From Vigna angularis (lineage: Eukaryota; Streptophyta; Magnoliopsida; Fabales; Fabaceae), in assembly GCF_016808095.1 (NCBI RefSeq), contig NC_068977.1, forward strand, positions 7,996,479 to 8,060,478: a stretch of DNA of 64,000 nucleotides. Reading direction: 5' to 3'. A program made the position numbers and the translations under genes. A model generated the notes under the pieces. It did no database searches. It was given only the letters and a program-made list of their open reading frames with translations, and was not told the DNA's origin. Below are positions 11,036-22,929 of the stretch, one piece after another. Every line of letters begins with the position of its first letter. The first letter of the stretch is position 1.

Positions 11036-11640
11036 GTCACATCATTTTAGTAGATCTAAAACACTTTAAATATTTCTTTCTTTTTCTCATTTTTAAAACA
11101 ATATCTGGAAATTATAGTTATTGATTCTATGTATATGAAATTTCTAACATGTATTTTTTAAAAATCTTCTTTCTGAGTTTTTATATAAAACCTCCGAAAC
11201 TTATCAGGAGTTTGAGAAATTTCTATTATGTGCATCCATTTTAACATCCATCTATAAACGCCTGTTAAATTAACATTTTTTCTAGTGCCTTTGGATTCTT
11301 CAACTCCACACACATCAACTGAACTTAGGCTTCATTTTGAGGTAGAAGAGAAACCGTTTGTTTGCTGTTAACTTTCATTTATTAGGTAAATATTACTTTC
11401 CCAGTTAATGTTAATCCGATGGACAAATACAAATTTGAAGAAAAATATAAACAGACAACAAAATTAAGAAATTAAATTATAAGGCAAAATTTTCAGAATT
11501 AGCTGACTTAATATATATAAGTACTATATTTATAAAGCATAAGTACAGAAAAATAGTCCAAACTAATTAGACAGCATAAAAGTTACATTAAAAGTGGTGG
11601 TGCCTTGTCTTCTATGTCTTGGCTAATGATAATTTATTCT
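11036..11640. other. AT-rich intergenic region downstream of the COL gene
   Basis: No gene or repeat recognised. The part nearest 11640 should include the COL 3' UTR. Confidence 0.5.
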
Positions 11641-11650
11641 CTTTCCATTC

Positions 11651-13717
11651 CTAGAAAGATGGGAAAATGGTTCCTCCAACTTCATTGAAGAGTGCTGTGG
11701 AGAGCATTTGGTCCACTTCAGCTTCCACATCAGTTCTCTTTGCAAATCTACCCTTGATGCGTGGTCTGGTTTCTGCATAAGCCTTCCTTGAGGCATACCT
11801 TATCTTCTTTTCAAACTTTCTTGTCTTCTTTTTCTCCCTATATCTTAGGACTCTGGCCTCTCTGTCCATTGGTGTAAGATGTGAAGGCATGGGAAGGGGA
11901 GGAAATAGGTCACTTGTCCCTATTGGTGACTTTGAATAGGACACTGAGATGTCACTTATTGTTGATTCTGGGACTACACCAACTTCCATTGATGAAACTG
12001 ATACCTGGATTAACAACAACAAAGGTTATTATAAAGCACAAAGTGTAACAATAACAAAAGGGATGTTAGTCACAAATTTTGTAAACTGATTGCTCATGGC
12101 TAACCATTTTTGTGAAACTGTTGTTGGTTTCACATCTCAGAAGAAAAAAAAATACGACAAAAACGAAAGGTATGAAAGAAAAATTGAGAGATGTAATGGA
12201 TATATGACAGAAAGAAAGGAGAAAATACAAAAGAAAAGAAATGCAAAAGAGAAAAAGTATAAAAGAAAGGTGTCAACAGATTAATGCCCCCACCAATTTT
12301 TTTGCTTTGAGAAAACAGGCTCTCAGGCTCTTATTTTGTGTTGAAGCTTCAGAATTAAGGGAATTTAACACACAATTGATGAAATTGTGTTAAAATGAGA
12401 TGGAAAACAAAGTTTAGGGATGAAAATTGGTGAAAAAAGTTACCCTTTAAAGTATGTGTTTATAAGGAATCGCAGCTAGAACTAGCTAGCTAATACAAGA
12501 AACATTAAAAAGGGTAAAACTTATGTTTACGACAAAAAGATATCATTCAGAGACAGAAAAGTGAACGAAAAAGGGTAGTCAAAGAAATAAGAAACATTTT
12601 GAAATGAATAAGAGTAACACGGGAAAGGAACTACTGTAGTTACTGCTTCTAAATCCCACTTTGGTTCCAAAGGTTTTAAATTTAAAAATCACTTTGTGAG
12701 TGAAATTTCGACTACAACATCAATGTTTCAGACTTTTCTTGACTGAACCTAAAATCGTATCAACAATGTTTGATCCTCATAAATTGGGAGAAAACTACCA
12801 TAAAGAGTGCTACTGCAATTTAAGACCTTTTCTGAAACGAAAGGAAAAAGTAAAGAAATTGGTAGTTGGGAAGGAAGAGTGAACACAGGTTAAGCAAAAA
12901 TCTGATAGAGTACAATTCAATTGATGAATAAAGAGTTTGGAAGAAGAAAAAGTAGAATTCAAAAAGCCGTTGTTAGAAGAAGTAAGAGGAAGATCCTTAC
13001 GCTTTGGCTAATAGAACCATCGTAACTGAACCCAGCTTTTGACGAGTCAAATTCCAAACCCGGTTGAAAGTGCTGCAATTGTTGCAGCACCTGAACTGGA
13101 ACCACTGCATAGTTCTGAGGGACAGTGTTGTAGTTCTGCTGCTGCTGAAAAACGTTGCTAAACTGGTTATGGTGACCACACGAGTTACAATCCACAAGGT
13201 TGTCCAAATACTCATCACCGTACAAAAAACCATTCTCCTCCTCTTGGTTACCCTTCACAGGATGTGGCAACAACCACGAAGCAGCTTCAATCTCATCATC
13301 GTACTCATCGAAAACTTCTTCCTCTTCCTCTTCCACCTCGTTCACGAAACCATGTTCCGGTTCGTGATCTGGTTCCACCAAGAGGGGACCCAAGATGGGG
13401 AGAATGGGGACACGGTGGTGGCGGCTGGCAAGAGGGTTTGCTGAGTGAATGTCAGCATCACACGAAGTACAAAGAGAAGCTGCGTCAGCTTTGCAAAGAA
13501 ACGCTGCGGGAGCACGTTCACACGCTTCACACACCCACACACGCTCGTGCCTTGAGGCCACACGGTTGGCTGCATGGACACGAGCATCACAGGATGAACA
13601 CAGGTATGCTGAGTCTGCATGGCAGTAGACTATGCATGGAGCTGACCGGCACGTGTCGCAGACACGTGACCAGGTGCTGGAGCTGCCACCAACGTTGTTG
13701 GTGCCTTCCTTCAACAT
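11651..13717 (-). CDS. COL: CONSTANS-LIKE (group I) B-box/CCT transcription factor
   Basis: Nuclear transcription regulator of the CONSTANS-like family, whose members act in photoperiod, light or flowering responses. Exon 1 is 13717-13001 and exon 2 is 12004-11651, separated by a 996-bp intron with donor GTAAGG and acceptor CCAG; the frame is kept and gives 356 residues. Two B-box zinc fingers lie at residues ~20-60 (CDTCRSAPC.. to ASRHERV) and ~63-103 (CEACERAP.. to ASRHHRV). An acidic Glu-rich stretch and a Gln/Asn-rich middle follow. A CCT domain lies at ~287-330 ([20 protein letters not shown], then [20 protein letters not shown]). The C terminus ends in PSF, as in COL3/4/5-type proteins, and the two-exon layout also fits group I. 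The start at 13717 puts a short N-terminus before the first B-box; an in-frame ATG at 13894 would add 59 unlike residues and is probably 5' UTR. Family is certain; the exact orthologue is not. Confidence 0.95.
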
Positions 13718-14076
13718 GTTTTCTGTGGAAATATTGTATGAGGGGTGGAGTAGTGTTTGTACTTGGTTGGTTTCTGTGTATGTTTGTTTGTGTGTTTTGG
13801 AGAAAGAAGGGAAGTGAAGTGAAGTGAGTGAGTGTGAAGGTTTGAGTTCAGTGAGCTGAACCAAGTAGTGTTGGGGGAGAATCAAGAGTGCCATCGTGGC
13901 AGAAAGTTAGTGGCCTGCAAAAGTTCTTGCTTATCTAGTGGTTTCTTGTGTTTCAGGGTTACCAAAAGCAAGGACAATAGGTTTTGATTGTTTTCAGTGT
14001 AATCAGTGTTACCAAAGTATCAACTTTAGATATATACACATGATGGGAAAAACCAGTTTTTTCAGTTTAATAATTA

Positions 14077-14085
14077 CTAGTTTCA
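14077..14085. repeat. Left 9-bp target-site duplication CTAGTTTCA of the foldback MULE
   Basis: Identical to 15404-15412. Nine-base duplications are typical of Mutator-like elements. Confidence 0.85.
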
Positions 14086-15403
14086 GGCTTTTGCACCAAA
14101 CTAGGCATATTTGCCTATTACGTAAATGGGCAAATTTTGACTAAATATGAAGTCGTGGGGGTCAAAACGACTTCAAATGAAGAAGTTGTGTTTCCCTGTA
14201 CGACTTCACACTGTTCATTTGACCAGTGGTGAAGTCGTGCACCCCAAAAACGACTTCTGGGTCGTGTAATCGATTACAAGATCCTGTAATCGATTACACA
14301 ATGTTGAAATTGTGACCCCCTGCACGACTTCAGTGTAGTAGGCAAAAATGATACTGGTAATCGATTACGACACTTTTGTAATCGATTATCAGTGTTTTAA
14401 GTGTACAAGAAGCACCTTGGTAAGCAATTACAAGCTTGTTGTAATCGATTACCAGTGTGTTTTGGTTGGTTTATGAAAATTTCTATTGTGTTGTAAAGCA
14501 TTATTTGAAGTTAATTATGTGTAATGATTTGAATATTTGTAAGCATACATTGTTGTTTATGACATTGTGATATATTGTTATGTATAGGAAGAGTAATTAA
14601 TTTAATGTAAATAGAACAAAGAAAGTAAAATCATAAGACAAAATCATAAATGAAATTTGTAGTCTTTTATTGAATTCAAAATACATTACAAAAGCAAGAA
14701 GCTTAAATAAAAAAAAACGACAATACAATAACATTGAAAGGTATATAGGAAGATATTGTATTGTCGTTTTTTTTTTAAGCTTCTTGCTTTTATAATGCAT
14801 TTTGAATTCAATAAAAGACTACAAATTTCATTTATGATTTTGTCTTATGATTTTACTTTCTTTGTTCTATTTACATTAAATTAATTACTCTTCCTATACA
14901 TAACAATATATCACAATGTCATCAACAACAATGTGTACTTACAAATATTCAAATCATTACACATAATTAACTTCAAATAATGTTTTACAACACAATAGAA
15001 ATTTTCGTAAACCAGCCAAAACACACTGGTAATCGATTACAACAAGCTTGTAATTGCTTACCATGGTTCTTGCATACTTAAAACATTGGTAATCGATTAA
15101 GTGTCGTAATCGATTACCAGTATCATTTTTGCTAACTACACTAAAGTCGTGCAGGGAGGTCATGATTTCAACATTGTGTAATCGATTACAGGATTTTGTA
15201 ATCGATTACAGGACCCAGAAGTCGTTTTTGGGGTGTACAACTTCACCGTTGGTCAAATGAACAGTGTGAAGTCATGCAGGGGACACGACTTCTTCATTTG
15301 AAGTTGTTTTGGCCCCCACGACTTCTCCATTTTGATAATTTGAATTGAATTTACCTATTCTCGTAATATATGATCCATTTTTGCCTATTTTAGTAAGAAA
15401 GCC
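14086..15403. mobile_element. Foldback Mutator-like element with ~650-bp inverted arms
   Basis: The ends are inverted: left GGCTTTTGCACCAAACTAGG, right (reverse complement) GGCTTTCTTACTAAAATAGG, flanked by 9-bp direct repeats CTAGTTTCA. The inverted similarity continues almost to the centre near 14745, where AAACGACAATACAAT meets ATTGTATTGTCGTTT, so nearly the whole 1318 bp is one imperfect palindrome. The palindromic 12-mer GTAATCGATTAC or close variants recur about five times per arm, and CGACTTC/GAAGTCG words are frequent. There is no transposase, so it is non-autonomous. A transcript would form a long hairpin. Confidence 0.88.
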
Positions 15404-15412
15404 CTAGTTTCA
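15404..15412. repeat. Right 9-bp target-site duplication CTAGTTTCA of the foldback MULE
   Basis: Partner of 14077-14085. Confidence 0.85.
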
Positions 15413-15507
15413 AGTATAAATCTTTCCCTATACAACTGTACCAAACACTTAGAAAAAGTGCTAACGATTTCCTTGATTGGCAGTACTAAAATAATAGGAG
15501 ATGGGGT

Positions 15508-15577
15508 TTTGTTTTGGAATCATTAAAGAGATGTCTTATATTGCTTCTTTGCCTTTTGGAATCATTAAAGAGATGTT
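15508..15577 (+). repeat. Short direct duplication (TTTTGGAATCATTAAAGAGA)
   Basis: The 20-mer followed by TG occurs twice about 45 bp apart. The short open frame across it has no recognisable domain. Confidence 0.8.
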
Positions 15578-15759
15578 GAGGCCTTTATTCATACTGTTGG
15601 TGGCACAACTTGGAGACACGTGTACATTTGGGTCCAGAGTAGATTCTCTAGGCATGCAATGCAACAGTCAAAATCTCAAGTTACTCCTTAATATATGCTC
15701 TTCTCGTAAATTCAGTGGTTGTGTAAGGATTTAATCACTGTGAAGATAAGTAATTAGTT

Positions 15760-16070
15760 ATATATGGAGTGTGGAGTGTATATGACTGTGACATATGAAT
15801 CTTCCTCTCAGTGGGGAAGCAAGTAACCTGAAGCACTAAAAATTTAACAAATGCCGTTGCAGATATAGATCATTGCAATGTTCCAAACCATTATAGCCTT
15901 AAATCTAAAGCGAAATAGTGCGAGTGAAAATGTGCAATGTGTTTATCACACAATGGGAATAAAGCAATCTCTTGGGTGTTTGTTCTGCATGTATCTCGTT
16001 CCTTCTCTACTAAAGATTAAAAGTGCACACACTTTTTCGGACCACTTACTTCACTCAATGACTTTGAACT
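15760..16070. repeat. Diverged non-coding repeat family, second copy
   Basis: It shares with 16580-16810 the ordered words TGAATCTTCCTCT, GTTGCAGATA, then the ACCAT(T/G)A(T/C)AG..C block and CACACAATGG. No shared open frame, so it is read as a duplicated non-coding segment. Confidence 0.5.
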
Positions 16071-16489
16071 AAGGACTACTTTACCAATATTTCGACAACC
16101 TTATTTCTACTCTCAACTGCAAAAATAGTATTACTGTTCTTACCAACAACCTTATTCATTTTTTTCTTTTGTACCGTTAAAATGATTAACAAGTTAGAGG
16201 AATTACATTAGCCAGTCATTGTTATTTAACTTTCTTCATGGATCAGTTCCACAGACTTTTTCTAGAGCGTTTCTAGAGCATAAAAAGTCGTTTTCTTATC
16301 ATTTTCACTGATAAATTAATCTTTAGAACACTCACAAAAGCTATATTTAAGTAAACTAAACAATAAACACAAACACAAGCTGGTAATAATGTTTTTTCTT
16401 CTTTTAAATAGCATTTGACAGTCCAATATACACTGTTTGAGGAAAAGAAAGATGGGAAGAGAAAAGGGAAAGCAATAGATGGAAGAACA

Positions 16490-17060
16490 TGGAAGTGACA
16501 TATGTGCACTTTAGTGTACAAAGAGGGTCTTGGAATATTCCAACCACTCAACCCTTTGCAGTGTGCAGCTGCAGCTCTCTGGTGTCACTGTTTTGCAGCC
16601 ATGAAACGTGAATCTTCCTCTTTGTGGAGGAGAATGGCGAGTGATAAAGGTAACATGTAACCAATGGCATTGCAGATACAGATTATTGATATTCGAAGAC
16701 CATGACAGCCCCTTATTTAAAGTCACTAAGTTCAGTGCAATGTGAGCTTCTCTTTCTTACCATTTTTTAAATCTGAGATTACTAACATTCTCATCACACA
16801 ATGGATGAAAATTAAGCATTGTCTTTCATTCATGGTAGAGTTTGTCAAACCTTGATTTAACTCTTTCACGTGTGTTGTTCTTTTTGTGAAATATTCATTT
16901 CCACGATGGCTAAAAGTGCAGCTAAACTGTTCTTTTACACTTTCATTCACACATGTGGCAATATGCCATTTAGAAAGAGTGCAAAAGATTAACCATTTAT
17001 GCTTGGGAGGGTCTTATTGATGCCCCTGGGGCTCACACCATGATGAAGCAAAATGTTAGT
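16490..17060. repeat. Diverged non-coding repeat family, longest copy
   Basis: It contains the GTGAATCTTCCTCTTTGTGG block, CATTGCAGATACAGATTATT, a GACCATGACAGCC block, a TTAAAG-AGTGCAA segment, and then the CCACGATGGCTAAAAGTGCA block shared with 1-240. On the minus strand a short frame with RFTFHGC is weakly shared with the 18860-19330 copy, but it is not conserved enough to call coding. Confidence 0.5.
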
Positions 17061-17069
17061 ATTATTAAT

Positions 17070-18850
17070 TCCTTTTCAGCCTAGAAATATGGATTTAAAG
17101 ATTTAGTATCATGTTCATATTTATATATTTTCTCCAAATCCAAATGTAAGTCCACCACAAAACTTAATTAGGACTATGAATACTGTAAATATGAAGTTTT
17201 AAAGTTTGTTAAATAATTTGTATGTAGCCAACAGCAATCAATGAGACAAACATTTGCATAGTACATATACATCGAGCTTGTTAACTTGACCCAAACCACT
17301 ACTTAAAAAGTGCACTGGATTAAAAAAAAATCAGATCAAAGGCTTAAAAGTCTCATACATCAAAACCAATCCAAGGATTATTAAATAAAATATTAAAAAT
17401 TAAAATAGAAAAACATTTATTGAGAAAAAAAATTGCATGTATGAAAGCCATATTTAAATCTAACTCATGTTCATCTTAGTCTAGGTTAGGTTGAGTTAAG
17501 TTTAGGTCAAACCACAACCAAATTGGATCATGTTAGATCAAGTTAAGATGAGATCTAAACTAAGTCGAGATTGAATCGAGGTTTGTTTAAGTGAGGTTCA
17601 ATTGAATCAGGTCAAGTTGGGTCTTAGTCAACAAAAGTTTGGTCGAGTGTTTAAATAATGCAAGATTGGGTCTGGTCGAGTCAAAGTCAAGCTAAGTTGT
17701 TCTAAACACAAGAAAATTGGGTTAGGTTAACCCAAGTCAAGTTGAATTGGTTAGGGTTTAACCCAAAGTTAGTTTTGATTAAGTCAGAATGAGCTTAATT
17801 TAGGTTGTGTTGGATCTAACCCAGTTCAATATAAAGTCAAAGCTTGATTAGGTCGAACTTAATTGAAGTCAAGGTAATATCAAATTGAGTCGTGTTAGTA
17901 TAACTAAAAAAATGTGTAAGTCATCTAATGTCAATTCAAACCAAGTCAAGTTAGACTCAGAAAAATTAGATTAGACTTCTTGCAATTAAGTTGAAAATAA
18001 TAAAAAATAATTAAAGGTCAATTTAAAGATCAATTTAAAATTTAGAATATTTAAATTTTGAACAATAATTAAGAGTTAATTGAAGTCTTATTTCAAAATT
18101 AACCTTAATTCATTTATGTGAAAGCTTTCAAATTACTTATTTTGTGAACCAATGAAAAAGAACATTAAAATTTACTCATATGTCATTACATTCACAACTC
18201 TAAATATATCACACTTAGTTTTAATATTCCAAATTGAATTATGATAACTCAAACGTTGTATATGAATACAAATAACTTTTTCTTCTTTCCAGTTGGGAAA
18301 GAATAAGTTAATCGAGACACAAAGGCACACAAGATTTAGTAATTTAACAGAAAAATCTTAAAATTCTATGAACCTGAAACCAGAATAGTAAAGAAAAGAA
18401 AAATTGGACCTAACTAAAGGGAGTTTTTTTTTTTGTCTTGAGAATCAATTTGAAGGGTGGAAGTAACTATCTGAAGCTCATCTGATAGTTGGTGAATATT
18501 AGTGAGATATCCAGTAGATCAGCACAAAGAAGAGTATAAATCCGTACAAATGTGTAACAACAACATCTACATTCTTTCTCTAACTTCATTCCATGTGTAC
18601 TTCAAAGCTTTTCAAAAGTAAAAAAGTGCAGCCACTTTTGAGGACCACCTAGCTACAGTCTTAAGTCTCTGTGTTTGGACTAGAAAATTTATACAGAGAA
18701 GAAAAGGTTAAACATGTTGAACTAAATTTAGTATACCTTATCAGTGAAAGTATTATATGAAATTAAAGGAGAATGATGACCCTTTTAATTTTAGCAATTA
18801 TCTAATTTTTGAAAGTTAATCTAGAAAGGATCCAATTCACATGAGTGTAT
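17070..18850. other. Intergenic region with a degenerate GTTRGGTCAAGT-type low-complexity tract
   Basis: From about 17470 to 17960 the plus strand is a run of short variable words (GGTCAAGTTGGGTC, GGTCGAGTCAAAGTCAAG) without fixed period, probably an old eroded minisatellite. The rest is AT-rich with nothing recognised. Confidence 0.5.
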
Positions 18851-18859
18851 TTGTGGAAT

Positions 18860-19330
18860 TTCTGGTGTATGAGTTAAACTAAGAATATTCTAAGTCTGAA
18901 CACAACTGTGAACTCTGGTTTGGTTTCTTCATTGCTTTGCAATTGCAACCATGAAATGTGAATCTTGGTGAGTGTGGAAGAAAAGTGAAGGCCAACAACA
19001 TGTAACAAATAACATTGCAGATTTTGATTATTCTAATATTCCTAGACCATGACAACCTAAAATTTAAAGAGAAAAAGTGCAACTAAACTTCTCTTTTCTT
19101 CCTCACTTTAAGATTTCAAATTACCAATTCCATCTCTCATAATGGGTATAAAGCAATCACGTGGCCGAATCTACCATGGAATTGAAAGATAGTATAATTT
19201 TAGTGTTTTGTTTTTATATCTTAGGTCAAATATTCATGTCCACGAAGATAAAAAAGTGCATGCAAACTTTGCATTCGCACATTCAATCATTCAATCATAC
19301 AATATAAATCGTATATCCATTTAGGAAGAT
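18860..19330. repeat. Diverged non-coding repeat family, right-most copy
   Basis: It shares with 16490-17060 the order ATGAAA(T/C)GTGAATCTT, CATTGCAGAT, GACCATGACA, AAAGTGCAA, then TATTCATGTCCACGA and AAAAGTGCA. This is the most diverged of the four copies. Confidence 0.5.
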
Positions 19331-19339
19331 GGCGAAACA

Positions 19340-20640
19340 ATTTTCTTTATTGAAAGTTCGATTCCCCTAGAGGAACTCACTTTTTCTTGTGAGTGTTATA
19401 TTCATGGTTTGTTTTTTTTCTTTTCTTTTTTCTTTTATTTAAGATTGACATTCAAGTACTTAAGATAAACCATGTCGACCCAAATCATGTTACGTACCCT
19501 AAAAACATGGTGATTGACATTGCTGACCAGATTAAACAATGAAGTTAAGTGCTTACGGTACTCTCTAAACTTCGCATTAATTAGAATAATTATATCATGT
19601 TATACTTAAATATTAACTTTAATACCGTGTTTAATCGTGCATAGGTTTAATCTTATTAAATATTCACTCTTAATTCACGTAATCAAGGTTAAATATACGG
19701 CGAGGGAGAGAGAAAAACACGGCTTTTGAACCTTATAAGAATAAGGTTACTTTATAATTTTGTGTTAACAATAAAAAAAAGTTTACTTTAGACATTAATT
19801 AATTTACCTGTGTTCAACTAATATTTGGTTGTGTAAATTTTTATAACAAACTAGCATGACAGAATTTTAATTCGCTCAGGAATGTTCTGTAAAAAGAAAA
19901 AAGAACAAAAGGTTGGGGTTGAAAACATAGAGGGCGCTGCTAGCAATGTCCTTTGATATTTAGTTGGGGACTTGCTTTTTGCACCTTCATCATGTCCTGA
20001 AGCAGTTGACGGGTAAATCAAAGAAAAGTGAAATCTAAAATAAAAATTAGGCAAAGAAAGTATATATAGAAGATAAGAAAGTTAACATATAATTCCAGCA
20101 GCAGAATGAGAAAGTTGGCCTGCTAATGCAAATGGTGAAAATGCTATAACACCACACACTTGCTCATGTTTGATTCCCTCTGGTTTTCACTTTACAAACT
20201 ATTTTATAAAATAACTCCTCCATACACTCGAAAACCAATTCCTCATCAAAAACTTAAGTTAAATCGTGTCCGAAACAAATGATTTTAAGATCCAAAAACA
20301 TAAAGCTTTCGTTTTCATCATTTGAAGATACTCTGCTTCAATTCACTACTCTGTCTTACAACACCCTCCATCAGCTGTATGAGTAATCTTAATACTCTAT
20401 AAAAATCAGTTTTTAGAATTGTATCAACCTACCCTAATAATGCAACTTTTCATTATGACTTCATATCAACCACATTCATCTCTCACTATAGAAATAAGTA
20501 AATTTCAGCAAATGTTTCATTCCAAGCATGTTGGATTAGTAAATTTCAAAGAAAACATTTCCATAAAAAAGTCAAACAACACAAAATTCTGAATCCAAAC
20601 TCAAAATGATAGCACAAAAAAGATGTCCAATCCAAAAGAA
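19340..20640. other. Intergenic region without recognised gene
   Basis: AT-rich with pyrimidine runs near 19410-19440. Nothing supportable. The right end should include the L9 3' UTR. Confidence 0.5.
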
Positions 20641-20657
20641 CAGCAGCATAATCTACT

Positions 20658-22246
20658 CTACTCGTCTACTAGTATTGTTCCCTTCTCACTGACGTAAATA
20701 CCATCAAGGAACTTCCGAATATCCTTGTTTTTAACATGACATTTCTGTAGCAAAGCAAACAAACGAAAAACACAATTAAAGTCTAAACAAGGTAAATTAG
20801 AGAAGGCTTTGGGAGAAATAAGATAAACATACCTGGTTAATGAGAGCACAAGACCTGGAAACAAGCTCTATGTCATTTCCATCCAAAACCAACTCGTCCT
20901 TCACTTTTTCTGATCGAACAACAGACACACCCTCAAGCATATCCACTTTCCTCACCTGTAACCAAAATTTTATTAAGATAGTTCGTCATCAACCATTGTC
21001 ACACCAATAAAATTCATTAAATATTTAAAAAATATGGCAAAGAAGTCAAAACCGTTATGATTACACGACTGAAATTTAGGAAATAAAAATCATATTAATA
21101 GCATACAACACTTAGAAACCTGCTTGCGTAGAAGATTAAGATTGCAAATTTCTATATCAAATATTAAACCAGAAGTTGGAGAGTAAACCAAAATCGCTCA
21201 GCAGTGATATACCTTCAGAACAAATTTAAACAATCGGAAGACTAAAATCATGCAAATACAATACTGGAAACCTAATTTACGTGATTTTAGCTTCAAAGAC
21301 CAAATCACACATTTTGATATCCAAAACATTAAAATTCATTAAAGTAAATGCTAACAAAACTACGAGTGTAAATAAAAATCGCACAGTAATGATACCTGAA
21401 GATCTCAACTATACAATCGGAATTTAAAAGAAAAAGAAAGCATACAAATACAACGCTTGGAAGCCTAATTTGCTTAATTTTAACTTGAGAGGTCAAAATC
21501 ATACATTGTGAAACGCCGAAAGATTAAAAATGCAATTTTTTCTAGTCAAAAGAAATTTATTAATTAAACTCACGCGTTTCATTCTGCAACATTGGCAGAG
21601 AAGCTTTCAGATTATCTACTAAGAAACTATACTGGTGTATAACACTACTAAACATTTTTAAAGCTCTGTACAATATATGCTATTTTGTATGTGAATGTTA
21701 AGGACTACTTATTTAAAGCTTGAAAGAATGGATACAAGAAAAAGGTATAGAGACTAAAATAAATAAATAAATAGGTAAATACAGAACAAAATTAAAAAAT
21801 AAAAACTATCAAACTACACACGACTAAAAGCATATTTAAATAAAAAATAAATAACTAAGAAATTGAAAATAAACCTTCTTCTCGCCAAGGAAGTTTCGGA
21901 TTTCAATGGATTTGTTGTCGTTGGCGATGCTGGCGTTAATGGGAAAGTGGGCGTAGACAAACCTCATCTTGTAGCGGTAGCCCTTGGTGACACCGGTGAT
22001 GAGGTTGTCAACGTGGCTTAGGGCGGTGCGAATGGCGGCGGAGGTTTTGCGAGATCCGAACCAGGCATCGATCTTCAGCTTCTTCTTGCCATTCTCGTCG
22101 GTGATGAGCTGAAAATCGAGGTTGAGATGTTTAAAATCTCGCACCAATTTTCCACGAGGTCCTTCCACCTCGATCACTTTCGCGTGAACTTTGATGCTCA
22201 CGCCGTCGGGAATGTTCATCGTTTCGGAAGATAGAATCGTCTTCAT
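20658..22246 (-). CDS. RPL9: 60S ribosomal protein L9 (uL6), cytosolic
   Basis: Structural component of the large cytosolic ribosomal subunit, uL6 family. Three exons on the minus strand: 22246-21875, 20955-20833 and 20744-20658, with GT-AG introns of 919 and 88 bp. The product is 193 residues against about 194 in plant L9. It begins [20 protein letters not shown] and contains [15 protein letters not shown], the conserved uL6 segment [34 protein letters not shown], and FLGEKKVRKVDML across the first splice junction; it ends KGTILVDE. The upstream region has the usual plant ribosomal-protein promoter motifs (separate entry). The frame is intact, so it is expected to be functional. Confidence 0.97.
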
Positions 22247-22300
22247 GTTTCCTCCTCTCTCTCACACACAACCCTTCACCGGTCTCACAAATACAAAACA

Positions 22301-22369
22301 AAACCCTAATCCGCACTTTACCGCTTCACTGTTTTGATCTTAAATTGGTAGCCATTGGGCTAGGCCCAC
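22301..22369 (-). promoter_or_regulatory. L9 promoter: telo box and site II motifs
   Basis: AAACCCTAA (telo box) lies at 22301-22309, about 55 bp upstream of the ATG. A double site II block ATTGGGCTAGGCCCAC (two TGGGC cores in inverted orientation) lies at 22354-22369. This pairing is typical of plant ribosomal-protein and growth-linked genes (site II bound by TCP factors, telo box by Pur-alpha/TRB-type factors). Binding is inferred. Confidence 0.75.
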
Positions 22370-22514
22370 AACTTACAAGGCCGCACATTATGAACTTTCG
22401 GCCATTTATTCCTGCATTTTTTTTCTTCCTGCATCCCCTAAATTTTAAAATCCCGTATTTGCCCTTACTAAAAGTTATTAAAATAAAAATGAATTAAGTT
22501 CTTATCCTTTCTCT

Positions 22515-22925
22515 TTTTTTGGTTTTTATGTGTGTAGGAAAATTTGGTACAGTAACTACATAAATAAAAATATTTAAAAAAAAATATGACTACATAAATA
22601 AAAATTATGAAGTTATGTTGAAATTAGAAGTCTTCTTGTTTCAAAACGACTTTATATTGAGATTGAAACTTCAACATAATGTTATGAATTACATATTTAT
22701 TGTAATCGATTACATCATCTTAAAATTTTAGGAGGTTGATAACTTTCAATATCAATAGAGTCAAAACAAAAGTAGTGTAAAGTCGTGTGGAAAGTGCACG
22801 ACTTCTCTATTTAAACTTGTGTGGGAGCTGCACAACTTGCTCGCATAATTTTCTTCAAATTTTCCTATTTTCGTAATTACTACAGTAAATTTGTCTATAT
22901 AAGTAAAAAAAAATATTGTTTTTCT
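22515..22925. mobile_element. Diverged relative of the foldback MULE (small, decayed)
   Basis: Its outer parts are inverted repeats: left GTAGGAAAATTTGGTACAGT is similar to the reverse complement of 22860-22905 (ATAGACAAATTTACTGTAGT). Inside are GAAGTC/CGACTT words and one TAATCGATTACA, as in 14086-15403. Exact ends and target duplication were not found. Confidence 0.5.
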
Positions 22926-22929
22926 TAAC

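Noticed and set aside
12090..12882. Lys-rich frames at 12090-12284 and 12700-12882
   Set aside because: They lie inside the COL intron, on the opposite strand, and show no domain or splice support.
13264..13827. 187-codon plus-strand frame
   Set aside because: Antisense shadow of the COL exon 1 B-box region.
22131..22316. Arg/Glu-rich 61-codon frame overlapping the L9 start
   Set aside because: Shadow of L9 exon 1 in another frame.
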